Shown: positions 1 to 12,460 of the stretch, one piece after another
How positions within the stretch are numbered: the first letter of the stretch is position 1
Layout of the letters: every line of letters begins with the position of its first letter
Assembly (NCBI GenBank): GCA_032209605.1
Contig: JASFXZ010000015.1
Coordinates: 2,728,001-2,792,000 of the forward strand
DNA from: Mactromeris polynyma
Taxonomy: Eukaryota > Mollusca > Bivalvia > Venerida > Mactridae
Direction: 5' to 3'
Length of the DNA stretch: 64,000 nucleotides
Translations under genes and position numbers: made by a program
The notes under the pieces: model-generated
The model's input: only the letters and a program-made list of their open reading frames with translations
Told to the model about the DNA's origin: nothing
Databases searched by the model: none

Positions 1-784
1 TGGGAACCTGTTTACATGTAACTATACTGCCGCGCCTTCGCTAGAGAAAAGTGTGGCATACAAAACCTTCTTTGCACTAATATTGCGTTTTGCAATTATT
101 TGCCTTTTGTCATGGGTGGTGGTCCATAGTGTGTTCCTTACCTTTCTGGTTCAAATTAGTGTACCGAGATTTCTGCACATGTGACAAAAATTGTAAAAAG
201 CTTTTTGTCATATATATTTTTGGAACATTTTAGCAACTTTTTGGCAGTTTCGACACGTACCTTTTCTGGTCGTCAGTTAATAGATGGGCAGAACTCTTCC
301 TAAATTTTAAGATTTTTTAAAAATGAAACCGTTGACGGAGAAATACCAACAATGCGTGCGATATCACGCACTGTATATCTAGCATGATTTTGAAGAATTT
401 CTGTTATCTTCAATACATCGCTGTCTTTGGCCGACCTGATTTGGCTGCATTTTCAACAGAGTCATATTTCCTTTTCATCCACGAACCGTCTCATAAGACA
501 CATTACCAGAAATAATCTATGAAACAACCGAGCTTACTGTGGACATTTTTTTTCTTCAGCATTGGCTATTCGTTTTCCAACAGAGGTCAACGACGTCATA
601 AATTGAAATGACAAATACTTTACAAACCGGTTATTCATTGGAAACATGTATATACCATTGTGTAGATTGGACAGATGTATTCATCTGTATAAAAATCAAC
701 GTAAAATGCTTCGTGGTAATGGCTTGATACCAAATACATTTTGAACATCCTTCGTCTAAACACGAAGCCAACAAAACAAACCAA
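1..784 (-). pseudogene. mariner-like transposase relic, copy 1
   Basis: This is a decayed Tc1/mariner-superfamily transposase on the minus strand, cut off by the window edge. Read in reverse it matches 8865-9657 almost base for base, so the two copies are inverted relative to each other. Translated pieces include KSGRPKTA and ARYTVRDIARIVGISPSTV, which fit the paired helix-turn-helix region of mariner transposases, and LLTDDQKR, a mariner-like motif after the HTH. Several stop codons and frameshifts break the frame. Homology to the second copy ends near 784. A 155-residue open frame (631-1098) runs across that boundary, but I found nothing to support it as a gene. Confidence 0.7.
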
Positions 785-3624
785 TCCTTAATGTACTTAA
801 ATGTTTGTGAACTGACAGATTGAACTGAGTTGAAACAGTCCTTCACAGAGCTTTGATCAATTTGAAATTCATTTACACATGACTTGATGACGATAAATAG
901 AAGTAAGTTGTTATAGAAGTTGACACAATTTAAACTCAATGATGTTAGGTTTTGGAAAGTGTATAATATAAACAGAACTTGATATTCAGCACTACAACTG
1001 TATTGGATGCATTTATAAGATGAATTATGTAACAGTGCCGCCTTACAAACTGCAGACCTTTTTTTTGGGTTCCAAATCATATATTTTCTGCACGTCACTT
1101 CTAATTTCCACCCACAATACAGGAAGATAATTATTGAATACTGAAAAATAGATGTTTTGCATGCAAGTTAAATTGTGTTTACCCAAAGTGTACGAACAAA
1201 TTGTGTAAGAATGATGTATTGCGTACAATAATTGATATAAACACTCTTGTCATAAATTAGTACGTTTCTGTTTCTATTAGGCATTCTTATCAGCAAGCAG
1301 TGACGTCAAGTGTTCGACTGTACAATTAATCTATATAGAACGAAAGAGAAGAGAAACATTATATTTGTTGAATTTGCGATAATATGCGCTAATGCGATAA
1401 CGAATTTACAAAACCAATCATGTAGCACTAAGTATTGGCCATTAATTTTGCGATTGTATTTGACGCTGCACTTGAAAGCTTACATTTTTTACTAAAGAGT
1501 CTATTTCAGTTTTGGTGCTTGCAAAACATGTTGAAACTCTGTTTAAACCACAAATATAAGACAATGAGAACGCTTATCACACAAAGGTTTATGTCAAGCT
1601 CCCGTGTTTCACATTGTATTTATAGGGTATTTGTTTCCTACATACCTTTACGATGGATCGACATTTTACTTCATTTCTACGAGTACTTGTTGCTCTCAGA
1701 CACGACTTCCTTGACACAATCAGCGTCAATATATTATATGTGGTTTATTACAAAATCTGAATTAAAAAAGATGTGTTAGCGATGATCAACTTGATATACG
1801 AATGTAGCAATAATTTGTCAGTAACCTCATGCTGTACTCAAGACATGTATATGTGTACAGATATGATAAACATGTATATGTACGCACAAAAAGTATAGAA
1901 ACTATGTGCATTATTCATTAAATAGTCTCTATCAAATTTTATTCTTAAATAAATAATAAATATTTCAAATAATACAAGGCAAATTAAACCTGAAGATATT
2001 TACAAATGTACCTACAATGTCACTTACATATAGTTCATGATAATAATGACGAGGTATAATCAAAATATACTCGGCAAGGTGGCATACTACATATAGATCA
2101 AAGGACTGAGAGTCCTGAAAACCAGCGCGTTGAAACAAAATATATGTGTATAAATAGGTGGTGAATAGTGTACTGTAAAGGAACTGTGAGGCATGAACTA
2201 AGAGTGCATTTTCATGGCGTTTTGTGGACAAGTAACGTTCACTAAGACAGAATTTCAAAGGTAGAAAAAGGACGAGTCCAAGCCGTTTTGGACGTGCTTA
2301 CCTATCTGTCATGGACTTATCAATTATTGTAATTTTGCAGCCATTCTTAGAAGCAAGCATATAAGTTTAACAGCTGTCAATTTCAACATATGTTACGCAT
2401 TCAGAACTTTTTCTGAAATAATGTGTATTTATTTACAAGTTAACTTCGTGGATCGTAGGTCCATCTGTGTTCAAAAACTTGGTTATAGCCATTTTGGAAA
2501 AATATGTGTTATTTTCCAGTGATGTAGGGATATATCTTGCTGATTTTCGAACGGAACCATTATTTTACTTGTATATAGATACATCTTAGTTTTGATTTAA
2601 TTGCATCCAAATAATCCAAACCGATGAATCTGGTATGAACATTAATCTGTTAACAATCAGACGACCAATGCACACCACTCTTCATTTTTACATGTATAAA
2701 GCTCAGACATAATGGTAATTTGATCAAATAATCTTTCCGAGGTCATTGCCTCCCACTGCTGACTTTGAAAAGCTATCTGTCGCTTGCAGTGAAACTAAGG
2801 AATGTACTAGTTATGGAGACCAGGTAGATCGTGTATAGACTGATAACACCTTTAAATGACCAAAGCTGTTGATTATTAAACCCAACAGTACTTAACCAAA
2901 CGTTACAGAATCACGCACTGAGCCAACTAAATATAACCACAGGTGAAGTAACCTTGCTGCACTAGTTCTGCTTACAGTTGTGAGTGGTAAATATTTAGAT
3001 CAATACAATATTGCATTGAGATGCAACCAACTTGTTATCATTTTATTGCAGCATTCCTTGGAAATCTAAACATGTAATATCCACAATTTAAACTGGGATG
3101 GCTATTCAGAGAGATTTAGACTGGTTTTTGTACTGTTCAAGTTTTTCTGAAAAATAACATTTCTTGGCCTTAAAAATGAGAAACTGAGTTTTATTACGCA
3201 ACTCCTTAAAAACATTAAAATTCTCTTCTGTTCTATTTTTCTTGAAGACATAAAAAGCTTTGTCTCTGTCATCAATACTATGTAAAATGTCAGAGGATAT
3301 CCAAGGCTGTGTGCGTTGCTTACATCTAACTTCCTTAACAGGTGTACCACAGTTTCGCTGCTAGAGTTTAATAGCAACACTTTTTCGACAGGAAACAAGA
3401 CTATGATAAGTAAATTGTCGATGCTCTGAATTCATAATCATGTAGATGGACTATTTGGATTTAATCGCGTAATGCTGTGAGGATTACGCGGAACTCTGTG
3501 AAATTATGGAAGTTTAACATCAAAAGTAAATTGTCAAGAAAGCAATCACACACAAACAGAGACTAAGTCACCCAATAGTTTGTCAGACAATGTCAACACT
3601 TGTGTTTAATGTGCAACAGATGTA
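785..3624. other. AT-rich stretch without a recognised gene
   Basis: I see no exon with convincing splice sites and no recognisable protein motif. Open frames here are short and lack domain signals. The sequence is unique-looking AT-rich DNA up to the start of the 56-bp array. Confidence 0.5.
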
Positions 3625-4632
3625 CAGATATAGAAGCTATGAACATTCCCTCCATGGTTTACACTAGTATATACGATGTGCAGATACAGAAGCTATGAAC
3701 ATTCCCTCCATGGTTTACACTAGTATATACGATGTGCAGATATAGAAGCTATGAACATTCCCTCCATGGTTTACACTAGTATATACGATGTGCAGATACA
3801 GAAGCTATGAACATTCCCTCCATGGTTTACACTAGTATATACGATGTGCAGATACAGAAGCTATGAACATTCCCTCCATGGTTTACACTAGTATATACGA
3901 TGTGCAGATACAGAAGCTATGAACATTCCCTCCATGGTTTACACTAGTATATACGATGTGCAGATATAGAAGCTATGAACATTCCCTCCATGGTTTACAC
4001 TAGTATATACGATGTGCAGATACAGAAGCTATGAACATTCCCTCCATGGTTTACACTAGTATATACGATGTGCAGATATAGAAGCTATGAACATTCCCTC
4101 CATGGTTTACACTAGTATATACGATGTGCAGATATAGAAGCTATGAACATTCCCTCCATGGTTTACACTAGTATATACGATGTGCAGATATAGAAGCTAT
4201 GAACATTCCCTCCATGGTTTACACTAGTATATACGATGTGCAGATACAGAAGCTATGAACATTCCCTCCATGGTTTACACTAGTATATACGATGTGCAGA
4301 TACAGAAGCTATGAACATTCCCTCCATGGTTTACACTAGTATATACGATGTGCAGATATAGAAGCTATGAACATTCCCTCCATGGTTTACACTAGTATAT
4401 ACGATGTGCAGATACAGAAGCTATGAACATTCCCTCCATGGTTTACACTAGTATATACGATGTGCAGATACAGAAGCTATGAACATTCCCTCCATGGTCT
4501 ACACTAGTATATACGATGTGCAGATACAGAAGCTATGAACATTCCATCCATGGTTTACACTAGTATATACGATGTACAGATACAGAAGCTATGAACATTC
4601 CCTCCATGGTTTACACTAGTATATACGATGTG
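3625..4632. repeat. 56-bp tandem array, 18 copies
   Basis: Exactly 18 head-to-tail copies of a 56-bp unit, with register kept throughout (unit starts at 3625, 3681, 3737 and so on to 4577). Copies are nearly identical. The main variable site is cagataCaga versus cagataTaga. Single changes occur in the last three units (tggtCtac, ccAtcc, gtAcag). The unit contains the palindromes ccatgg, actagt and gtatatac. There are no unique spacers, so this is a minisatellite and not a CRISPR array. High identity suggests recent expansion or active homogenisation. Confidence 0.97.
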
Positions 4633-7587
4633 CAGAAATGATTACACATATTTAAGATAAAAAATCCCACAGTTGCACATAGTCTGTCTTATATTTTACA
4701 TACGTTTTGGAGAAATGATGAGTATCAAATACAATTTTTGTAAGTGGCCAGATAAATATAAATTTACCAATTGTGACAACAATCTACATTCTATAGAGCA
4801 ATTGATTTCGTTTTGTACGGAACCATATCTCCAAAACCATTACTGCGTTTATGAACACAAAGCGTACACTGCGATCACAGATTATCTGTTGAACAATATC
4901 TACAATGTACCGTAGAGCATGAAGAATTGCGAAAACAAATTAGGACATGAATTTCCTTATCTTTTCAATTGTGACCGTTTTCCCAATGGGCGACACATAC
5001 TGTACTTTAATTATATTGCATACAGCTAAGTGTATGTAAACTAGAACACCTCTTACATACCAAAATTAGAAACCTATACATGTATATGAATTTGCGCAAG
5101 CTAGATAAAGCTATCTTGTCCGATTTATGAACTTCGTTGCGTACTGTTTTCGAACAACAATGTTATACAGATAATTGTATAAAATCTAATTGGGATTCTC
5201 TATGCCAAAGTTTAGGCAATATTTACGTGTTACATGTCCTATAGTATTAAAACAAAGAATTATAAGTACAATTACTACTAACTTTGTACTCATTTAGGTC
5301 AGTCTTTTTCTCTTTTATTAACGTCACTGTAGATTTATATAACTATTTGTTGAGGTTGGTCAAAGCTGGGCAAGCGGTTAGGGAAGAAATATCGTTTGAA
5401 TGAAAACACTAATAGACTGGCGGACGAACGCACGTTCAAATGACGGACTGGCTTCTGGTCAGAACAGCTAATAAGAATTACGACACAATGGAAAAATCAA
5501 GTGAAATGAATGCAAACATTTAAGTGCTCCTAAAACGACAATTTGATAAAGATAATATGGGAGAATGGCCATATGTCTTTAACGATCTCTATATTAAATA
5601 AAAGATACAATGGCGTATAACAGGAACATAATGTCGTCATTATAATTTTGACGGGGCGACAAGGAGTTGTGGGTCATTTAAGGGCAAATTTCGTTCAATC
5701 AAAATAAAAAATTACTTAGACCCAACTAATACAAAATTATAGTTATAAGAAAAGAAAGCATAAACAGCTTATTACTTGAGTACTGAAGGTTATAAATAAT
5801 AAAAATCGAATGTCCATAAAAAGTGGTAATGAAGTTCCAGTTTGCAACAGAAATTCAATTTTGTAAAATTATTATAGATGGCAATAAAATATTGATACCT
5901 ACTGTAGAATTTACGAAACGTTTTGCATAATTTATTGTTACCATATCCCCGCATAAGGAGTGTTTTGGTTAGGTATGGAATATAACTATTAACGTCCTCC
6001 AACTTTATATTATAGTATTTGTTACGAATGAATTGAGAAATATAACAGTTCAGTACGAATAAGATTTCAGTATACACTCACCCAAAGTTCTAACGCATCA
6101 CTTTGGGTTTACACGATTTTGAAAACATGAACGAAGGATTGGAAATGTATGGTCATTGTAGCAGAAAAAACACACAATGAAATCACACAGATAACAAAAT
6201 GAAGTGCTTGAATGAGGTCCAGCAAATAAACTTGTTCAATTTTTTGCAGAAAAAATAACTGATAATTATAATAAAAGTTCAATTTCGCATGCTAATAAAA
6301 AGAAATGTGCTCTGTGTAATTAATTACGGAGCGTGTACTAGGCACCTATGGTATCAAATTTTCTGCCTATTTAAAGCGTTACGCTGGTGTCGAGACGAAG
6401 GGAAGGGGACACTTCCGGTTTCAGTTCCGGTTCCACGTCCGGTCTTAAAGTTTACAATTTTTACCTGGATCCACGGGGAAATCTCGTGTAAAAAACTCAT
6501 ATAAAAAACGCCGTTGTAAGATTCAATTAATTATCTTTAGGAGTAAAACATATTTTATTTCTAGTCCTACAGGAAATGCAATTTTAGTCACATTTATTAA
6601 AGGGCATACTATTTTTCCTCATTTTAGTGGACCAATACCCCTCCCATAGTTCTTTTGGACAATTTTCACTCAAAACATAATGTTTTTTAACGACTGTAAT
6701 ACAAAACAACACAATTAGAAAAAGAAATTATGTGAAAGACAGGCATTAAAAGCAGCAAGTCAAAACACCGAAATTCGACCATTTGTTCCGCATGGCTGCA
6801 TATAACATCGAATAAAAAAATTGCGAAAGGTTTTAAAAAAATAATGCTATATGATCAGAAGTCTGAATTTTCATAACATTTAGTGCAGAATTAAGAAAAT
6901 TATATCAAATTTAAATATGTTGCGTTAGAACCTTTGGTGAGTGAATCACCATCTAGAGGCGGAATTTTAATCCTGACTAAATCAAAATATCACGTTTATC
7001 ATAAATTCAAATAACAATAACACAACTGTCGATATTTAGGACCAAATTCATCAAAGAATGGTATGTTTTTAATAGATGCTCTATTCAGTCATAATGCAAC
7101 TGGACAGGTAAAGTTGATCATAACAGTAAAGTATTGATGTCTATATTTAATACGTCGTCTTCGTAATGAGATACGTAATTGAAAGATTTTATTTTTTCTT
7201 CAGTTTATGAAACACAAAAACAACATAATGTTGTTTTCATAATAGAACAGTGCAGACAATAACAGTTAGTTCCCAAAGGAATCTGCTGGTTTAGGTACAT
7301 ATACAAACGATAGAAATACAAAATAGGTGCTGGGTTTGTTTGTGTCTTCTTTTTGTAAAGGTAGCGTATCAAACGCCAGAAATGCTAACAGTGTGACATA
7401 TACCGCCGTGTTTAACTCGGATTAAAGCCAGTTTAAAACCGGGCTTCGTCACTTATTTGGAAAGGGAACCACCCTTACAGTAGAGAGTTGTTGTTTTCGT
7501 ATAATATCATTTGTGCCTCGGCTTACGACAAGACCCTGTTACCGACAAATTAGAAGTACTGAAAGAAATTCGGGCTTTAGACAGTGT
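4633..7587. other. no gene recognised
   Basis: AT-rich sequence with only short open frames (for example 4673-4915 and 5790-6077) that show no domain, no compositional bias and no neighbouring splice signals. Nothing repeated was noticed here. Confidence 0.45.
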
Positions 7588-7760
7588 TTTTACGGGGAAC
7601 GCCATACATACACTCACAAAACAATGTCTTCCCACAAGGATCCAAGGGAAACGTCAACCTACGAAACATTAGGGCACTGATGAGGTGTAAAAGCAAACAT
7701 ATGTGGCAATGGAGAAATAAGGAATAGTCTGGGCGACAATGAGTCATTTAATGTGCCAAT
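7588..7760 (-). repeat. dispersed repeat family R1, copy 1
   Basis: A degenerate reverse-orientation copy of a repeat seen six times in the window. Recognisable parts are the 'gggaacgccatacatac' block and the 'aggcactg' region, followed by 'ggagaaataaggaatagtc'. It faces copy 2 at 7815-8075, so the two form a loose inverted pair. Confidence 0.6.
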
Positions 7761-7814
7761 ACAACGAGAAATATTTACATTCAATTATTGAAACATTTAC
7801 ATCTATTGATGCCG

Positions 7815-8075
7815 ACTGTCTTGACTTGTCCTGTGATCTTTCCCATTAGTCCCCCCTCCCCTCCTTCACTGTCCGCTTTGATTCTCCTAGTTATTCCTCA
7901 TGGTCTGCCAGGCCATTTCCCTGTGCCTCTATTCCTTAACATATGTACCCTTTACCCTGCTTAAGTGCCTTGTGTTTTGTAAATTGTTGTTTTCCCGGAC
8001 GTCTGCGTTGTGGAGGACCTGTCTTATGTATATGGCGTTTCCTGTAGCTACGTATTCTCTCTCTTTTACATGTAC
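7815..8075 (+). repeat. dispersed repeat family R1, copy 2
   Basis: Forward copy. It begins around 'cttgacttgtcctgtgatc', passes through 'tttgattctcctagttattc', and ends with 'ggcgtttcctgtagctacg' followed by 'tattctctctc'. The same order of blocks is seen at 16330-16600 and 23392-23503, and in reverse at 36669-36965 and 37597-37895. About 260-300 bp long, with no coding signal and no obvious terminal inverted repeats. It may be a SINE or another short non-autonomous element; its class is undetermined. Confidence 0.7.
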
Positions 8076-8700
8076 ATGTATATTCCGTTATCTAGGATAC
8101 CATTAACAACGACACATTCTCCAAAAGTAATCGTAATTTATTAACTTGTAAATACAGTTGTACAGCTTATCATCGGAATAAATATAAAACTATAATAATA
8201 TTATTAATGCCGCGACCAAAGGAAAAGTTAATAACAGAAGATAGGATGAACGAAATATTCAGTTGGTACAGGGAACATCATATTCACACGATGTAAACTC
8301 TAAAGTCTATCATATTTAAACAAAATCTCAATCTTATAACGAAAACAATTCATAGACAGAAATATTATGATGGAATGATTAATATTTTATTGAAATATTA
8401 CAATTTATTTGAGCTCTGGTTAGTAACACAGGAAGCAACCAAAGAGAGAGATTACTATCAATTGAAATAACTCGTTTCACGATCGATGTAGAATAAATAT
8501 GTAAAAATCTATATAACATTTATCACAAAATCTTAATTAGATGCAGTATGTATGCCATTTAAGAAACAAAGCCCAACATAGACATAGACTATTTAAAATA
8601 CCATGAACGTTTATACTTGTTAAGCACAAGTGTCTACAACAGAAGTTGAAGCAAAGAATCGCATTTTTTCAATACAAGTGGGATGCATTGCAATCAGACA

Positions 8701-8864
8701 TATATACTGTCAATATTGTTTATGAACCAAATCCCGATTTCTACATAAAACGTGCAAAAACACAATGACAATTTTAAATATATTTTTATCATCTATGGCT
8801 AAAAATGCCGGACTTGTGTAACATCATACAAAGATGGGTTAACTGTTTGTTATGTTTCTTCTTG
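8701..8864 (+). other. chimeric duplicate of ABCC 3' region sequence
   Basis: Positions 8701-8794 (94 bp) are identical to 26981-27074 in the same orientation. Positions 8795-8864 (70 bp) match 28523-28592 in reverse complement with one mismatch. The second piece carries the last nine codons of the ABCC-like gene, including its stop (MAKNAGLV then stop), plus 43 bp of downstream sequence. The two pieces abut directly. The mariner-like relic starts immediately after. It is a fragment with no function implied. Confidence 0.9.
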
Positions 8865-10100
8865 TTTTGTTGGCTTCTTGTTTAGACGAAGGATGTTCAA
8901 AATGTATTTGGTATCAAGCCATTTCCACGAAGCATTTTACGTTGATGTTTATACAAATGAATACATCTGTCCAATCTACACAATGGTACATGTATATACA
9001 TGTTTCCAAGGAATAACCGGTTTGTAAAGTATTTGTCATTTCAATTTAGGACGTCGTTGACCTCTGTTGGAAAACGAATAGCCAATACTGAAGAAAAAAA
9101 CGTTCACAGTAAGCTCGGTTGTTTCATAAATTATTTCCGAAAAAACTTGTGTGTATAGGTCTGATAATGTGTCTTATGAGACGGTTCGTAGATGAAAAGG
9201 AAATATGACTGTGTTGAAAATGCAGCCAAATCAGGTCGGCCAAAGACAGCGATGTATTGAAGATAACAGAAATTCTTCAAAATGATGCTAGATATACAGT
9301 GCGTGGTATCGCACGCATTGTTGCTATTTCTCCGTCAACGGTTCATTTCATTTTTAAAAAATCTTTAAATTTAGGAAGATTTCTGCCCATCTATTAACTG
9401 ACCACCAGAAAAGGTACGTGTCGAAACTGCCAAAAAGTTGCTAAAATGTTCCAAAAATATATGACAGAAAGCTTTATTGCATTTTTTGTCACATGTGCAG
9501 AAACCTCGGTACACTAACTTGAAGGAACAAACTATGGACCACCACACATGACAAAAGGCAAATAATTGCAAAACGCAATATTAGTGCAAAGAAGGTTTTG
9601 TAAGCCACACTTTTCTCCAGCGAAGGCGCGGCAGTATAGTTACATGTAAACAAGTCCCAAAATGTGACTGGAGGGTCACTACCGTGATATTGTATTGAAC
9701 ACATATTACAAAAGTATTACGAGGAACGTCGCCCAGTCACATTATCAAATATGTTCGACTGTTGCAGGAAAATTCTCAATCGCACACCTCAAGCACATTA
9801 TAACATCCGAGAAAGTTACTGTGCTACCACATCATTCTTATTCCCAAGGCCTGGTAATATGCGACATCTATCTATTTCCAAAATTTAAAACAATTTTCAT
9901 TTCTGGTCGTAGATAAAGATTGCTACAAGCTATCGGTTCTGCTGTTCATCAGTACCTCCGTAGTCTACCGTGACGATTTCCGGAAATTAATCCATATACT
10001 CTAATCATGGGGAGTACTTTGAAATTATGAAATGAAAAATGCACGTTTGGATCAGTTTTTAAGATTACAAACCACAATACATTTTTAACATTCCTCGTAC
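8865..10100 (+). pseudogene. mariner-like transposase relic, copy 2
   Basis: A plus-strand counterpart of the relic at 1-784 that continues further 3'. Parts in order: KSGRPKTA near 9228, an HTH-like stretch near 9290, PEKVRVETAKKLLKMFQK near 9400, then HHSYSQGLVICDIYLFPK near 9830-9880, which matches the mariner block normally read as PHPPYSPDLAPCDFFLFP and holds the third catalytic Asp. A GEYFE-like end near 10010-10030 resembles the mariner C-terminus. Stops and frameshifts are scattered throughout, so it is non-functional. Terminal inverted repeats were not identified. Confidence 0.75.
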
Positions 10101-10254
10101 ATTCCCCTTTCACTGTATTTGTGTCATGAAATCGGCAAGTATGACTGCCAAAGGACAACGTGAGCTACATGTATCTTAACTTGCTGACCTGCATTAATCA
10201 TAATGGAACTTATCTTACCAACGGAATGACCTCTTAAACGTTCATGTTTCGCGA

Positions 10255-10328
10255 TATAAGTAGAGGCGCATATATCAAACAGAAGTTGCTTCATAGTCGC
10301 AGTGGTGTCTACACAATGACAAAATTGG
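10255..10328 (+). promoter_or_regulatory. possible promoter and first exon of the fibrinogen-domain gene
   Basis: A TATA-like TATAAG at 10255-10260 is followed about 30-45 bp later by initiator-like sequence, then ATG at 10316 and a good donor (gtaagt) at 10329. The exon would encode only MTKL plus one base. An acceptor at 11562 with a 42-bp exon (11563-11604) could add VLIPVLRFINIQTT, giving a short hydrophobic leader. The phase (1) then fits an acceptor at 12486 but not the preferred one at 12460. This is a guess about the missing 5' end and needs RNA evidence. Confidence 0.2.
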
Positions 10329-10642
10329 GTAAGTTTACGTACTTTATCTTTCTTACTTTGATTTCTCTATCGGTAAGAAATATTCACGGAATTCAAACAA
10401 TGTTGAAACTTGTGTAAGTTTATTGATGACACTTACTTCTCCAATGTCTGGCGGTGTTTTCAAATAAAACGTTTTTGTTCTTGTATATGTGCAGTGGTGC
10501 ATATACATGTCCTTTATCAAATATATTTGATCTAAAATAATCACAAGCCGGATATTTTTAACAACAGAACATGCCTAATCAATAAAAGATAAAGTTTGAT
10601 CAAACGCACTTTACTTAAGCTTACCATTACACGAGATCTTAA

Positions 10643-11022
10643 GGCCGTGCCAAATTGGAATTTTGGTAAGCGTCCGCATGCGCCTAGGTGTTGCGCTCTT
10701 TGAGCCAAAAACACAACATTTTTTCTAAGCTAATATTCTCAAATATTTGCGACGTCCATGATTCGACAACGGCAATTTTAGTTGAGATCCGACAACGATG
10801 TGATTATTGTGTGAAAACTAGTCAATTTGTGTGAAAACTAGTCGGTTTTAAATTTGATGTATTCATGTATAGATCTAGTTTGGAAACAAACCATTTTTAA
10901 CCTTCACTTCTATCTGAGGATATTTGTTTTTTTTCGTTATGAGTTTGTGTTTTTTATAGAATAGGTAGCTAGGATTCGCGAACTTAGGTTGACGCTTAAC
11001 AAAATTCCAATTTAGCATGGCC
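10643..11022. mobile_element. PIF/Harbinger-like MITE
   Basis: A 380-bp element with about 31-bp terminal inverted repeats beginning ggcc(g/a)tgc(c/t)aaattgga and flanked on both sides by TAA. The 3-bp TAA/TTA target duplication and GGCC termini are typical of PIF/Harbinger non-autonomous elements. The interior has no ORF but contains a short duplication of 'tttgtgtgaaaactagtc' near 10800-10850. Confidence 0.75.
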
Positions 11023-12460
11023 TAACATAGTTAAAATCTAGATAAAAAAACTAGACTCAGTTTAACATTTTCCAACTGTATTGAAGTCATTAGGTAACAC
11101 GATTTTAACATGTGACTTAGTTTAACGGATATTAGGATATCACAATATTTCGCATTTGGAGGAAGTTAATATTTTGCACTACAGCGGACAGGTCATTTAC
11201 ATAAAATAAAACAGGCTGTCCAATAATTCTTTTGTTATACACCTCTCTTTCAGTGGACCTCCTCTTGATGAATTGATAGTCAATTTATGTCATTTCCCCA
11301 TGTGATTGTATTCAATATTGAATTAAGGATCATCAATTTCTATTTAAATATTTACCCTAAAATAGAATATAAAAAATAACTGTACATTTTCCAGATGCAC
11401 ATACTTTAACATCCATTAGTATACTTGTAGTCAAGCATTTTCTTTTTCCAGCGGAATGTAATTGTTATATTATTCCTTGACCATTTTATGTATTCCAATT
11501 GGTTTATCTTTTAAGCTTAACAGTTCTTTACAAATATTTAAGACAACTTATATTTATTTCAGTTTTAATACCAGTGTTGAGATTTATCAACATCCAGACT
11601 ACAGGTACTAGTGTTATTACACAAATATTTAACTGTTAAAGTATTTTTGATATACAAAATGTAGTAAACAGGGACCCCAGTCAGTTCAACAACTAACGTG
11701 TTGTTTTTATTTGTTTTGAATCATTGTTTCGAAATCGGTATTTTATATACCAAGCTGATGGTTTATTCCTAGTTTAATCACTGTGAACCACCAATAGAAG
11801 ATTTGAATCCCTGATGTATTTCTGAAGTCTGAATCGGTTTGTTCCTGATAGTCTATTACATAGGATTCTCAGACATAATTCCATTACAAACTACTGCGCT
11901 GATATTGTATTATGACATGTAAAGGTCTCTGGAATATATGCTATGTTATATTAGGAAACTAATTTTCATTTCAGAAATCAGAAATGTCCCCTTGATACGA
12001 AGGCATACTAATGTCTTAAAATAGTGTCCATGCTTTTACCTTGATCGAAAATTTGCCAGTTTTAAACATCACTCATTTTTCTACATTAATATTCAGGAAA
12101 TGAACATTTCATAGGGATTTCTTTTCAAACATTTTCTAATATGTTTCCAAATAATAGTTCTATCAAGCACACATATGCCTCGCTATATCAGAGATATAAA
12201 GTGATACAAAATCTGTGATAAAATGCGATAACTTTCTATCCATCGGTTTACTTTATGCTATTTACGAATTTCAGAAGTATGGAGCATATATAGTTGAATT
12301 GTGGAAATTAAAAACTATTTGAGAATTTAGTCAATGATATAACGTAGACTGAATCAAATACATGTTATGTGTGTTTGTATAAGACTGTTAGTGTCCCAAC
12401 ACCTTTATACTGCTTGCAAAAATATATTCTTACATCTGAACTTCTTACATAATGTGTTAG
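11023..12460. other. presumed 5' intron or upstream region of the fibrinogen-domain gene
   Basis: No confident exon was found. A signal-peptide exon for the secreted protein should lie here or just upstream. The only candidate with good splice signals is the 42-bp interval 11563-11604, and its phase conflicts with the preferred first Ly6 exon. Confidence 0.35.

Noticed and set aside
631..1098. 155-codon minus-strand frame
   Set aside because: It spans the edge of the mariner relic duplication, and its C-terminal third is repeat sequence shared with 8865-9017. No recognisable domain.
3625..4632. Possible CRISPR array
   Set aside because: Repeats are directly adjacent with no unique spacers, there are no cas genes and the genome is eukaryotic.
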